This document shows, piece after piece, positions 35,555 to 43,746 of a stretch of DNA of 64,000 nt. The notes below the pieces were generated by a model. That model was not told where the DNA came from, ran no database searches, and was given only the letters and a program-made list of their open reading frames with translations. The DNA lies in assembly GCA_964441755.1 (NCBI GenBank), contig CAYTVG010000005.1, positions 62,001 to 126,000 on the forward strand, read 5' to 3'. The first letter of the stretch is position 1, and each line of letters begins with the position of its first letter. This DNA comes from JAUMBM01 sp964441755 (GTDB lineage: Bacteria > Bacteroidota > Bacteroidia > Chitinophagales > Saprospiraceae). The translations under genes and the position numbers were made by a program.

Positions 35555-35992
35555 ATGACACCTCTCAAGCGACATGACTGGTTAATTCCGTATTCAAGAG
35601 CACACCATCGCATGCTGGTAGTTGCACAGGTACTCAAGAATGATGTACCTACTTATCGCGGTATGCCTTCAACAGATGAAGGACGTCGCGAGTATGCGCT
35701 GCACCAATACAGCGAGCTGATCACATTGGAATTTGCATCAGTTGAGCGCGAACTGATATCGATGGCAAAGCGTATAGGTGGGCAGGCTGCACGCCTTGCC
35801 CAGCAGGTTCTCAAAGAGCAAGAGGAACTCATACGCGCATTTGAAGCATTGGAGAATACAGACAAGCAGGAGTTTTCCGAGCAGATGAATGAGCTGGGGT
35901 ATCAGCTGGCATCTCACGTACGCTTTAAGGAGCGCATATTTTTTATGGCATTACAGGAAGTTGTACAGGGGCAGGAAAATTTGCCTACTTAG
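35555..35992 (+). CDS. Hemerythrin-like domain protein
   Basis: 145 residues, all helical. The ATG at 35555 starts MTPLKRHDWLIPYSRAHHRML; an open frame back to 35471 adds non-conserved residues. Likely iron ligands are the early HH pair (about 17-18), a His in YALHQYSE (about 50), a Glu in EFASVERE and a late HVRFKERIFF (H-x4-E). This order fits a four-helix hemerythrin HHE bundle with a di-iron site that binds oxygen or nitric oxide. Conservation of all five His cannot be confirmed by eye. The gene is convergent with gamma-glutamyltransferase (32-nt gap). Function unknown; oxygen or NO sensing, or iron storage, are possible. Confidence 0.65.
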   Translation: MTPLKRHDWLIPYSRAHHRMLVVAQVLKNDVPTYRGMPSTDEGRREYALHQYSELITLEFASVERELISMAKRIGGQAARLAQQVLKEQEELIRAFEALENTDKQEFSEQMNELGYQLASHVRFKERIFFMALQEVVQGQENLPT

Positions 35993-36024
35993 CCAGGTTT
36001 CAGCCCCTGTACCACTTCTATTAT

Positions 36025-37848
36025 TTACCAGGAAATACCGTAGTCCTCTCCGTGGTTACTGCTGCCACCCCAGAAACTACCATGCTTCCAGTCAAAATAG
36101 ATGGCATTGATAGGGCCTGAAGTACGGTCATCGGTTTGGATTTTGTAGCCCATCCGCTGTAGTTCTCCCTGTACCCAGGCAGGTACATCTTCTCTGAGCA
36201 GAATTTCACCCGGTTTCGATTCGTGGTTGCCAAATGAAGAACGCATCTGAAAACTATTGAAGTTGGCAGCTTCGCAGGCCTGCTGTACGGTCATACCAAA
36301 CTCGGTCATGTTGAGAAAAAATTGCAGCAGGTTTTGGTCCTGGCTATCGCCTCCTTGTACAGCAAAAGACAGAAAAGGACGGCCATCTTTCAGTGCGAGG
36401 CCGGGCGTAAGGGTGACACGTGGCCGCTGGCCGGGGCGAAGAACATTGTAGGGGTTATCCCTGGGAGACAACACAAAGCTTTGCAGTCGCTGACTCATTC
36501 CTATACCTGTCGTGCCGGCAATACAGGCGGGCACCCAGCCGCCACTAGGGGTTATGGATACAACCCATCCTTCGGCATCCGCTGCCTGAACGGTTGTCGT
36601 ACCTCCGAAAAAACCAGGTCCGTGGTCAGGATCCCGCGTACTTACACTATGCCACTGCTGCAAAAGTTCGTAGAAGGGATTCAGGGTATCTTTTTGAAAA
36701 AGGTAGGGATTGCCCGGTCGTACATCAGGATCGTTGCGGAGCAGATTGATGGAGGCTGCGCGCTGGCGGGCATATTCTTTGGAGAGTAGGCCTTCAGTGG
36801 GTTCAGCAGGAGGAAAAGCAGGATCTCCATAGTAAAAATCCCTGTCTGCAAAAACCTGATTCATCACTTGGTATAGCGTATGGATGTAGCGGCTTGAGTT
36901 ATACCCCATCGCTTTAAGATCAAAATGCTCGAGTTGGTTAAGTGCCTGCAGCATGCTGGGCCCCTGAGTCCAGGTATCTAGTTTATATACGTCCACTCCT
37001 TTATAGGTGGTCATCAGGGGCTCTTCGATTTTCACTTGCCAGGCGCGTAAATCTTCAAGGGAAATAATACCTCCCTGTTCCTGGCTTCCTTCTACAAAAT
37101 CGCGGGCGATATCACCTGTATAAAAACGCTGATAGGCAGCATAGATAGCCTCTTTGCGTGATTTGCCAGCGCGGATTGCCTGTTGCTCGGCCTCAACCAG
37201 TTTCAGCAGGGTTGCCTTCAGCTCTGGTTGCCTGAAAATTTCTCCCGCATGTGGAGCTTCCCTTGGCTGTCCTTCATGTACGAGGAAGACCTTGCGCGCA
37301 TAAGGCCACTCGCGGATACGTTCTTTTTCTCGCTCAATTTGGTTGGCTGTCTGTGCTTCGATAGGATAACCATCGGCCATACTGATAGCAGGTGTAAGTA
37401 CCTCTGTAAGGCTCAACCGGCCATATTCGGCCAGCATAGTGAGTAGTCCGCCAGGCGTTCCGGGGGTTACGGCCGCAAGCGGGCCATAGGCCGGAATAGA
37501 CTGCATGCCTTTTTCCCGAAAAAAATCAGGCGTGGCTTTTGCCGGTGCAACCCCTAAAGCATTGATGGCGATTACTTTATCCAATTGTGGATGATATATC
37601 AGTGCCTGCGTTTCTCCCCCCCAGCTGAGAACATCCCACATGGTACAAGTTGCCGCCAGCATGGCGCAGGCAGCATCTACGGCATTGCCTCCTTTTTGAA
37701 AAATCATGGCACCAGCGGTAGCCGCCAGCGGCTTACCTGTGATGGCCATCCAGTGTCGGCCATGCAGGGGTGGTTTTTGTGTTGGTTGGGCGCTCGCTGC
37801 AAAGTGAAGCAGCAAAGCTGTCAGCAGGAAAAAAAATTGCTTGCGCAT
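36025..37848 (-). CDS. ggt: Gamma-glutamyltransferase family protein
   Basis: 607 residues, exported (signal peptide from 37848: RKQFFFLLTALLLHFAASAQ). The large-subunit part has ATAGAMIFQKGGNAVDAACAML, the N-terminal GGT motif. The autoprocessing nucleophile should be the Thr in GGTTTVQAADAEGWVVS, which becomes the N-terminus of the small subunit. SITPSGGWVPACIAGTTGIG follows in the oxyanion region. GGTs cleave glutathione and transfer the glutamyl group; the motif TTTVQAAD differs from the TTHxSVVD of glutathione-type enzymes, so a cephalosporin-acylase or YwrD-like substrate range is possible. Single-gene unit. Confidence 0.87.
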   Translation of the reverse strand: MRKQFFFLLTALLLHFAASAQPTQKPPLHGRHWMAITGKPLAATAGAMIFQKGGNAVDAACAMLAATCTMWDVLSWGGETQALIYHPQLDKVIAINALGVAPAKATPDFFREKGMQSIPAYGPLAAVTPGTPGGLLTMLAEYGRLSLTEVLTPAISMADGYPIEAQTANQIEREKERIREWPYARKVFLVHEGQPREAPHAGEIFRQPELKATLLKLVEAEQQAIRAGKSRKEAIYAAYQRFYTGDIARDFVEGSQEQGGIISLEDLRAWQVKIEEPLMTTYKGVDVYKLDTWTQGPSMLQALNQLEHFDLKAMGYNSSRYIHTLYQVMNQVFADRDFYYGDPAFPPAEPTEGLLSKEYARQRAASINLLRNDPDVRPGNPYLFQKDTLNPFYELLQQWHSVSTRDPDHGPGFFGGTTTVQAADAEGWVVSITPSGGWVPACIAGTTGIGMSQRLQSFVLSPRDNPYNVLRPGQRPRVTLTPGLALKDGRPFLSFAVQGGDSQDQNLLQFFLNMTEFGMTVQQACEAANFNSFQMRSSFGNHESKPGEILLREDVPAWVQGELQRMGYKIQTDDRTSGPINAIYFDWKHGSFWGGSSNHGEDYGISW

Positions 37849-38140
37849 GCTAAGACCATTTATTTGAAACAAGGATGTAACCAACGTACTTTTAGTGCTG
37901 TTCAATTCGCTCAGCAATACCCGGAACATTGTTCGGGATGTTAATCTGATTTCTGACGACTCTTATTTTGCCGTTTTCCATCTTACAGCCAGATACATTC
38001 CTTCAGGAAGATGAACGTGCAAAAACAGCTCACTACTGTCGCCGGAAGAAAACCTGACCAATCCTAAGCAACTGACTTCTATGTCGCTAAAGTACGTTTT
38101 TTTCGATCTGTGAGCAAACGCAGAAAAACAAAGAAGACGA

Positions 38141-39040
38141 TCAACGAATCTCCCGGTAGCGACTAATATTGGCCGGATCGACCTTCATCATGAGCTGCAG
38201 GAGCTGATTCTGTTCGTTGGGCGTAGCCTGCTTAAAAATTTCAATAATCTCGTCTCGTTTGGTAACTGAAAAGATTGGCATAATCATCGAGTTGGGATAA
38301 CTCTGGTTGACTGTTTCCAGCTCTGTGAGCGCCTGGAGCAGGTTGGCGCGACCCTCTACGAGATTTTTATGCATAAGATCCAGCCCGTTCCGATGGTAGG
38401 CATACATCATCCGGCGTAACGGTCTCATCCGTGGAGACAAAATATTTTCGATAATCCAGTACCTGTTGCGCTGGCCATCACTGGGAAGCCAGCCTTTATA
38501 GATTGCCGCGGCACCGGGGGGTACGGAGTTTACAATTTCTTGAGCCTCTGCAAAATAGGGCTCGCCGCCCAAAGGAGAAAAAGAATCGTAGTCCATACCC
38601 AGAATGATGTAGGCGTAGAAGGCCAGGGTAGAGACAAGGTTGTTGTTGAAAGTGTTGCGATTAAATTGCATGGGTTGGTATTGCTCGTACTCAAAGGAGA
38701 CGTTATCGTCATAATGGTTGAATACGGGCGTCTGGTACTCACTACCATAAACTGGTCGGGAGGACTGGACAGCAATATCTACAACAAATGAAGTAGGGGA
38801 GTTTTCACTTTTTAGGGTAATCAGCAGGTTGCAGTTGATGCGTTCCTCTGGCTCAAAGGCATCGTTGGTCCATTTCTGGTTGTTGAGCAGGTCATTGAGG
38901 GCTTGCTCGAGTGTGGTGAATACGGCCGGATCTACTGTCTGTAGCGCCAGGGTATTAAAACGGATGTTGAACTTGAGTTCCTGCGCAAGTGCCGGGGAGG
39001 TAAAAAGCAGGCAAAGAGCGAGTAAGCGTATAATTTTCAT
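38141..39040 (-). CDS. porD: Type IX secretion protein PorD (DUF4835)
   Basis: 299 residues with a signal peptide (LLALCLLFTSPALAQ). The sequence matches the DUF4835 family: LKFNIRFNT near the start, a central EYQTPVFNHYDDNVSFEY with LVSTLAFYAYIILGMDYDSF, then GWLPSDGQRNRYW. The family is now named PorD and is listed among T9SS accessory proteins; its exact job is not settled. The gene follows coaBC after 13 nt, a gene order kept in many Bacteroidota, where recN often comes next. Here recN is absent and a gap then ggt follow. A TACATTTG box (39084-39077, minus) inside the end of coaBC may add an internal promoter. Confidence 0.9.
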   Translation of the reverse strand: MKIIRLLALCLLFTSPALAQELKFNIRFNTLALQTVDPAVFTTLEQALNDLLNNQKWTNDAFEPEERINCNLLITLKSENSPTSFVVDIAVQSSRPVYGSEYQTPVFNHYDDNVSFEYEQYQPMQFNRNTFNNNLVSTLAFYAYIILGMDYDSFSPLGGEPYFAEAQEIVNSVPPGAAAIYKGWLPSDGQRNRYWIIENILSPRMRPLRRMMYAYHRNGLDLMHKNLVEGRANLLQALTELETVNQSYPNSMIMPIFSVTKRDEIIEIFKQATPNEQNQLLQLMMKVDPANISRYREIR

Positions 39041-39053
39041 AATCGTCGAATGA

Positions 39054-40277
39054 CTAGTCTAAATTGGTCGTATCTGCAAATGTACGGTATTCTTCGATAG
39101 CTTCCAGCAGGTCTGCTGCCAGCTCAGTCTTGGATTTTAACTCCAGGTCCCAATGCTTATTGTTTGCAAAGAAAATGGTAACTTTATTGGTATCTACAGA
39201 AAAGCCTGCTCCCTGATCTCGCAGGGAGTTGAGCACAATCAGATCAAAATTTTTTCGCTTCAGCTTGTCCTGTGCGTTGGTGTATTCGTTATCTGTCTCA
39301 AGCGCAAAGCCCACCACCAATTGGCCATTAGCCTTGCGTTTTCCAAGGTCTGCTGCAATATCCGGATTAGGAACGAGCCTAAGATCGCGCTTATCAGTCG
39401 TTTTTTTAATTTTTTGGCCGGCCACATGTTCCGGTCTGTAATCTGCCACAGCAGCAGTTAGCACGGTTACCTGCGCCTGATTAAACTGCTGTAGAACCGC
39501 CTCATGCATCTCAACGGCGGTTTCTACCCGAATGATGTGGACATTGGGGTGGGCACTACTCAACACAGACGGACCCAATACAAGTGTTACGGCTGCACCT
39601 TCTGCAGCTGCAGCTTCAGCTATGGCCATACCCATCTTTCCTGATGAGCGGTTACCTATAAACCGTACCGGATCGATAGGCTCGAAGGTAGGACCTGCAG
39701 TTATGAGCCAGCGTTGACCGGCTAACTTACCCTGACGGGAAAAATAGTGCTCCAGTTGAGCTGCTATTTCCTCCGGCTCAGCCAAGCGCCCCTCCCCGCT
39801 AAGCCCACTGGCCAGGGAACCATTACCCACCGGAATCAGGTGATTGCCATGGCGAAGGAGCCGTTCGATGTTTTCGCGCGTTGCAGGATGATGCCACATG
39901 TCTACATCCATGGCTGGTGCAATAAACACAGGGCAACGAGCAGACAGATAGGTAGCGACTACCAGATTGTCACTCAGCCCTTGCGCCAGCTTGGCCAGCG
40001 TAGACGCAGTAGCAGGCGCAATCACCATCGCATCAGCCCATAAACCTAGTGCGACATGGTTATTCCATTCATCTTCACCTACTACATCAATATAAACTGG
40101 CCGGGTGGAAAGAGTAGCAAAGGTTAGAGGACTGACAAAGCGAGTGGCATGGGGCGTCATAAGTACCTGCACAGCCGCACCCTTTTTGATGAGAAGCCGC
40201 GTCAGGAAAGCTGCTTTGTAGGCAGCAATGCTGCCACTCACACAAAGGATAATCTTTTTTCCGTCGAGTATGCGCAT
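39054..40277 (-). CDS. coaBC: Bifunctional CoaBC (phosphopantothenoylcysteine synthetase/decarboxylase)
   Basis: 407 residues. Two consecutive steps of coenzyme A synthesis: CoaB joins cysteine to 4'-phosphopantothenate using CTP, and CoaC decarboxylates the product with FMN. The N-terminal CoaC half has CVSGSIAAYKAAFLTR, the catalytic WNNHVALG His region and the PAMDVDMW (PAMNxxMW-like) motif. The CoaB half begins at RWLITAGPTFEPIDPVRFIGNRSSGKMG (seen in parts) and has a Lys-rich substrate loop near KIKKTTDK. The start at 40277 begins the fold; an in-frame upstream start would add 27 unlike residues. The upstream gap holds a large palindrome. Confidence 0.94.
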   Translation of the reverse strand: MRILDGKKIILCVSGSIAAYKAAFLTRLLIKKGAAVQVLMTPHATRFVSPLTFATLSTRPVYIDVVGEDEWNNHVALGLWADAMVIAPATASTLAKLAQGLSDNLVVATYLSARCPVFIAPAMDVDMWHHPATRENIERLLRHGNHLIPVGNGSLASGLSGEGRLAEPEEIAAQLEHYFSRQGKLAGQRWLITAGPTFEPIDPVRFIGNRSSGKMGMAIAEAAAAEGAAVTLVLGPSVLSSAHPNVHIIRVETAVEMHEAVLQQFNQAQVTVLTAAVADYRPEHVAGQKIKKTTDKRDLRLVPNPDIAADLGKRKANGQLVVGFALETDNEYTNAQDKLKRKNFDLIVLNSLRDQGAGFSVDTNKVTIFFANNKHWDLELKSKTELAADLLEAIEEYRTFADTTNLD

Positions 40278-40369
40278 GGAGAGCTGAAGATACTCCGGCT
40301 TATCGGTGGCATCAAACCGGCGGTTGAGAAAAATGATATCTGAATTGACTTGTAACAATCAACCAGATC

Positions 40370-40524
40370 AGAGGGTACCCGGAAATTTTCGCCTCCTGTA
40401 TAAAACAGGATGTATTCTTTCCGCGATTCCTAAATAAGGAAGTATAACCTATACTACATAACCAAAGAAATCGCGGAAGAACAATCCTTGCAGTACCAAT
40501 GCGAAAATTCAGTACGAGTACTCT
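40370..40524. repeat. Large imperfect palindrome between rpoZ and coaBC
   Basis: Two arms of about 75 bases fold back on a centre at about 40448. Perfect segments are AGTATA/TATACT (40441-40446 and 40450-40455), TTCCGCGATT/AATCGCGGAA (40419-40428 and 40469-40478) and AATTTTCGC/GCGAAAATT (40384-40392 and 40501-40509). AGGAT/ATCCT also matches. The left arm carries an extra local hairpin TCCTGT/ACAGGA (40394-40410). It fills about half of the 320-base gap. It could be a folded leader RNA of coaBC or a foldback (MITE-like) element; nothing here decides between them. Confidence 0.65.
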
Positions 40525-40597
40525 ACATACCAATGCCTGCAGACTTAACTGTCGGGCTTCGTGAAACCAACATCAGATCACACGTGCTAATTCCGGG

Positions 40598-40948
40598 CTA
40601 CTGACCGTTCCGTCGGATTTTCTTCTTATCGTTATGGCGATAGTAGAGTTCTCCGTTGAAAAACTCTTCGGTAGCTATGATTACCGGATTGGGCAGGCGC
40701 TCATAGAACTTAGAGATTTCAATTTGCTCCTTATTCTCACTGATCTCCTCAATGGTGTCACTTGAGATAGCAAACTCCTCCAACTTACTGTTGAGTTCCA
40801 ACTTGATGTCAACTGCCAGCTGCTTAGCCCTGCGCGTGATGACATTAAGCGTCTCATAGATATTATTGGTATCCTTAACCATAGCACCTACATCGCGGGC
40901 GCGTACATTAGGATCCAGACCTTGAACCTGTGTTTTGATATCGGACAT
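40598..40948 (-). CDS. rpoZ: RNA polymerase omega subunit (RpoZ/Rpb6 type)
   Basis: 116 residues. The core IYETLNVITRRAKQLAVDIK is the omega/Rpb6 helix pair that clamps the beta-prime subunit and helps polymerase assembly; the tail FYERLPNPVIIATEEFFNGEL is typical of the Bacteroidota form. The gene order bamD-rpoZ-coaBC-porD is strongly conserved in the phylum and supports the call. The ATG at 40948 lies inside the end of bamD, giving a 41-nt overlap in another frame. This suggests coupled translation of rpoZ from the bamD message. Confidence 0.9.
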   Translation of the reverse strand: MSDIKTQVQGLDPNVRARDVGAMVKDTNNIYETLNVITRRAKQLAVDIKLELNSKLEEFAISSDTIEEISENKEQIEISKFYERLPNPVIIATEEFFNGELYYRHNDKKKIRRNGQ

Positions 40949-41762
40949 TTTCCAGTTCTTTTAAACGTTTTTGGGCATCAGCCAGCATTTGAGACACCTC
41001 TGCCTGATAGCCGCCATTATTTTTATATCTGTTCAGAAAAGCGTTGGCGCGGCTCGTGACATCCTCAAATCGCTCCTGCTGCCGGTCCACAAAACTGTTG
41101 ACTGCCAGTAAATAGCTGGAACGCACCATCATATACCGAATTTCTTCGGCGCGCTGGGTTTCGGGAAAATCCTTTAGTACATTGTCAAACGTCTGAATTG
41201 CCGACTGATAGTACTTAAGGTCAAAATAGAGTTTAGCAGACTCATAGGCCTTGCGCTCCAGTTTTCCCCGCATTTGATCGATTAGTTCGTTGCACTGCGC
41301 CACCTTATCGCTGTTAGGGTACTGGTTGGCAAACTCTTGTAACATCTCTATGGCCTGGTTAGTTGCCTTCTGGTCCAGTCTAAATATAGGCGACAGCAAG
41401 TAGTTGGAATACGCAGCCATAAATTCAGCTTCTTCCCGGAAGCGGCTACCTCCATAGGTTTGGGCAAAGTTGGTGAAATAGTATGCTGCCAGCGTATACT
41501 GCTCTAAATGGTAGTAGGTATAAGCATAGCGATATGCAATAGTCTCGGATTCTTGCTTGCCCCGAAAGCTTGTAATAGCCAACTCATAGAGTGTCTGCGC
41601 TTTCAGGTAGTCTTTGGCATCAAAATATTCATTGGCTTTCTGCAAGAGGAAGGCAGGGTCACCATTTGTGCGCACGCGTTCGAACTCACTCTTGCAGCCC
41701 CATAAGCCAAGAACGAGTACGAAAAGGCCGACCTGATACAAGTATTTGATTGTATTTTGCAT
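40908..41762 (-). CDS. bamD: Outer-membrane assembly lipoprotein BamD
   Basis: 284 residues. The signal peptide ends in VLGLWGCKSEF, a good lipobox. Five TPR-like repeats follow (ANEYFDAKDYLKAQTLYELA, AYTYYHLEQYTLAAYYFTNF, YESAKLYFDLKYYQSAIQTF and others). BamD is the essential lipoprotein partner of BamA in the machine that folds beta-barrels into the outer membrane. It leads the rpoZ-coaBC-porD cluster and overlaps rpoZ by 41 nt. A TACATTTG box ends exactly 7 nt before the ATG at 41762, which predicts a leaderless or nearly leaderless transcript. Confidence 0.93.
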   Translation of the reverse strand: MQNTIKYLYQVGLFVLVLGLWGCKSEFERVRTNGDPAFLLQKANEYFDAKDYLKAQTLYELAITSFRGKQESETIAYRYAYTYYHLEQYTLAAYYFTNFAQTYGGSRFREEAEFMAAYSNYLLSPIFRLDQKATNQAIEMLQEFANQYPNSDKVAQCNELIDQMRGKLERKAYESAKLYFDLKYYQSAIQTFDNVLKDFPETQRAEEIRYMMVRSSYLLAVNSFVDRQQERFEDVTSRANAFLNRYKNNGGYQAEVSQMLADAQKRLKELENVRYQNTGSRSGS

Positions 41763-41769
41763 AGACGTG

Positions 41770-41777
41770 CAAATGTA
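41770..41777 (-). promoter_or_regulatory. -7 box TACATTTG for the bamD operon
   Basis: Exact TAnnTTTG on the minus strand; its last base is 7 nt from the start codon. No TTG at -33 spacing is seen. Confidence 0.55.
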
Positions 41778-41837
41778 CGGTATTTTTTTTAATCGAGTAT
41801 TTTTTCATGGGGCTTAGTTGTTAAGAGCATTCCCGGG

Positions 41838-41860
41838 ATTTTTTGCCGGAGGCAAAAAAT
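41838..41860. repeat. Hairpin in the divergent bamD/DUF3137 gap
   Basis: Perfect 10-bp stem ATTTTTTGCC/GGCAAAAAAT with a GGA loop. It looks like a terminator core but no gene ends here. The rest of the 347-base gap 41763-42109 has only the two promoter boxes and no gene. Confidence 0.4.
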
Positions 41861-42077
41861 TCGCTTTTTACCTGATTTTACATTTTGAGGCAACGTAGTG
41901 GGTAGCAGGGGACTGTTAACAATTAAAGTCTGCAGGAAAATAATCGTTCAGTGAGCAATAAGGGAAAGTCCGGGTATGCTCCAAGGGCTTTGGCACAAAA
42001 TCATACAACACATATCCCTCATGCCTACACATAACGCAAAACGGGTATTTTATGCTATGAGAGGCTCAAAAATTAAG

Positions 42078-42085
42078 TACTTTTG
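42078..42085 (+). promoter_or_regulatory. -7 box TACTTTTG for the DUF3137 gene
   Basis: TAnnTTTG match 24 nt before the ATG at 42110, a distance also seen for several other genes in the window. It covers the alternative TTG start at 42083, which is thereby ruled out. Confidence 0.45.
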
Positions 42086-42109
42086 GCTGACAGCATCCTT
42101 GCAAAATCT

Positions 42110-43042
42110 ATGGATTCAATTCATCAGGCAGCGTTCAGGTTATTTTACAATTCGCACATTCATCCGGATTTGTTGCGTGCTGAGCAACTGCGCTTACGAC
42201 TCGTACGCTTGTTGTTACTTTCGCTTTTACTAGGATTGACCTTGCTCGGGCTTGCTATCTACCTGGATCTGGCTGCTTTCACACTCTTTATCACCCTGCC
42301 CACAGGTTTCTACATAGCTTATCTGGGTTGGCGTATGCAGCTATTCAGACAGGCCACTAAGCGCAATCTGGTGCAGCTTATTCTGCATTTTATGTATACG
42401 GAGCTTCACTACGAACAGCTCTACTACGATCCGCAAAAATTCATTTCTAAAGAGCTGTTTTTACAGAGCGGTATTTTCGATACATCTGCAGATATTTACG
42501 AGGGGGACGATTACATTACAGGTCGTATTGGCATGATGCCTTTCGTGTTGTCAGAGCTGACAGTCAAGGAAATTTCTCCCCTCGCCAACCGACTGCAAGC
42601 TGTCTTTGAGGGGCAATTCGTGTACGCTCTTTTTGGGGAAGAGGCGGAAGGGAGTCTTGTGCTGTGGCCACGCAGGTATAAACCGCAGCTCAGCCGTAGT
42701 ATCAAAGCATTTGTATTACGTGGCGGTGCCAACTGCGATCACGAAGTTGCCAATGAAAGTCTCCGCGAGCATTATATGGTGTACGCTACGGAGAATACCC
42801 ATGTTGCCGGGTTGCTTACCGAACCTATGCAGGCAGCTATCATAGCCTACACTGAACGTACGGGCAGAGATTTGTACCTTGCTTTTCGAAATCGAGAGAT
42901 ATTTGCAGGGCTGGCATCGCGAAGAGGGCTGCTGGAGCCATACATACTATCGTCCAATCTTCGTTTTGACTGGGTATGGGCCTATTACCAGGACATAGCA
43001 CTCGTCCTCAAAATAGTAGAAGTATTTGACCAAACCCACTAA
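42110..43042 (+). CDS. DUF3137-type membrane protein
   Basis: 310 residues. Two adjacent transmembrane helices (about 34-80: LLLLSLLLGLTLLGLAIYL, then FITLPTGFYIAYLGW) follow a short cytosolic N-terminus. The soluble part contains YEGDDYITGRIGMMPFVLSEL, the DUF3137 hallmark (often EGEDYVxGxxGxxxFxxSE), and VFEGQFVYALF. The family is widespread and of unknown function. The start at 42110 is chosen because a TTG at 42083 lies inside the promoter box. It is convergent with the small conserved gene 43069-43479 (26-nt gap). Confidence 0.75.
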   Translation: MDSIHQAAFRLFYNSHIHPDLLRAEQLRLRLVRLLLLSLLLGLTLLGLAIYLDLAAFTLFITLPTGFYIAYLGWRMQLFRQATKRNLVQLILHFMYTELHYEQLYYDPQKFISKELFLQSGIFDTSADIYEGDDYITGRIGMMPFVLSELTVKEISPLANRLQAVFEGQFVYALFGEEAEGSLVLWPRRYKPQLSRSIKAFVLRGGANCDHEVANESLREHYMVYATENTHVAGLLTEPMQAAIIAYTERTGRDLYLAFRNREIFAGLASRRGLLEPYILSSNLRFDWVWAYYQDIALVLKIVEVFDQTH

Positions 43043-43068
43043 ATATCTACGAAATACAAGCTATCCGT

Positions 43069-43479
43069 CTAATCAGTTTCTAAAGGCTCTTCCTTTTCGT
43101 CGGATAGAAGCTTGTCGACATAATGAGATTCCGAAGAACCACCCTTGCGATTTTGCTCACCCAGCGTCCATTGATCTGTAGCGGTCGTCTGTATCCACAG
43201 GTTACCAGACTTGCGGAATATTTGTGCATTCAGGCCAAAATAGCCGGCGAAAACACTTTCCAGCTCCGCTACCGTCATCTCAGGATGAATAACAATCTCT
43301 CCATCCTTGTGAATAGTACGTACCTGCGACAATGGCTGCCGGGCATCAAGTTCATTTCTGGCGGCGCTCCCTTCGCCCTCTTTATGGCTAACGGAGTAAA
43401 AAGAAATTTTGAGGTGGGGAAACAACTGGTTGAAGCCAAGCTGTATGTCGTGCAAATGCAGTTGATCATGAATACGCAT
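43069..43479 (-). CDS. Conserved Bacteroidota protein of unknown function
   Basis: 136 residues. Notable blocks are IHDQLHLHDIQLGFNQLFPHL, HKEGEGSAARNELD, then FGLNAQIFRKSGNLWIQT and WTLGEQNRKGGSSESHY. I recall similar small proteins in many Bacteroidota, without an assigned role. There is no signal peptide or membrane segment, so it is probably cytosolic. The C-terminus is acidic. The 267-base gap upstream (43480-43746) shows no clear promoter and only a 14-bp palindrome TGTCAG-TG-CTGACA at 43703-43716. No function is proposed. Confidence 0.7.
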   Translation of the reverse strand: MRIHDQLHLHDIQLGFNQLFPHLKISFYSVSHKEGEGSAARNELDARQPLSQVRTIHKDGEIVIHPEMTVAELESVFAGYFGLNAQIFRKSGNLWIQTTATDQWTLGEQNRKGGSSESHYVDKLLSDEKEEPLETD

Positions 43480-43746
43480 AGCTGAAAAAATTATGCTGAT
43501 GGAAGAGAGGTTGTCAAAAGATTATGCAAACCATTTTCTGCTCAGGGGATATCCGGTTTTTTTTAACAAGCCCAAAACTATTCTCCTTTCGCAGTTTTGT
43601 AAGCTTTTTTAATCACATAGTGCTCGTTTGGAAATACAAATTACCAATGAAGATAGACTCTCAGGTGCTTTGGCAATAATCCCGAACACTACTTAAGCTA
43701 CCTGTCAGTGCTGACAATACACCTCACCAACCATCGTCTGTGAAAT

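Noticed and set aside
40370..40524. Integron attC site as an explanation of the large palindrome
   Set aside because: The size fits, but no GTTRRRY-type core or integrase gene is present, and the flanks are core operon genes.
41960..41990. GGGAAAGTCCGGG resembles the start of RNase P RNA
   Set aside because: The rest of the RNase P core (P4 partner, GGUAAC and ACAGA-type motifs) does not follow within the next few hundred bases, and a coding region begins at 42110.
43190..43202. DnaA-box-like GTATCCACAGG
   Set aside because: A single inexact copy inside a coding region, with no cluster, AT-rich unwinding region or dnaA gene.
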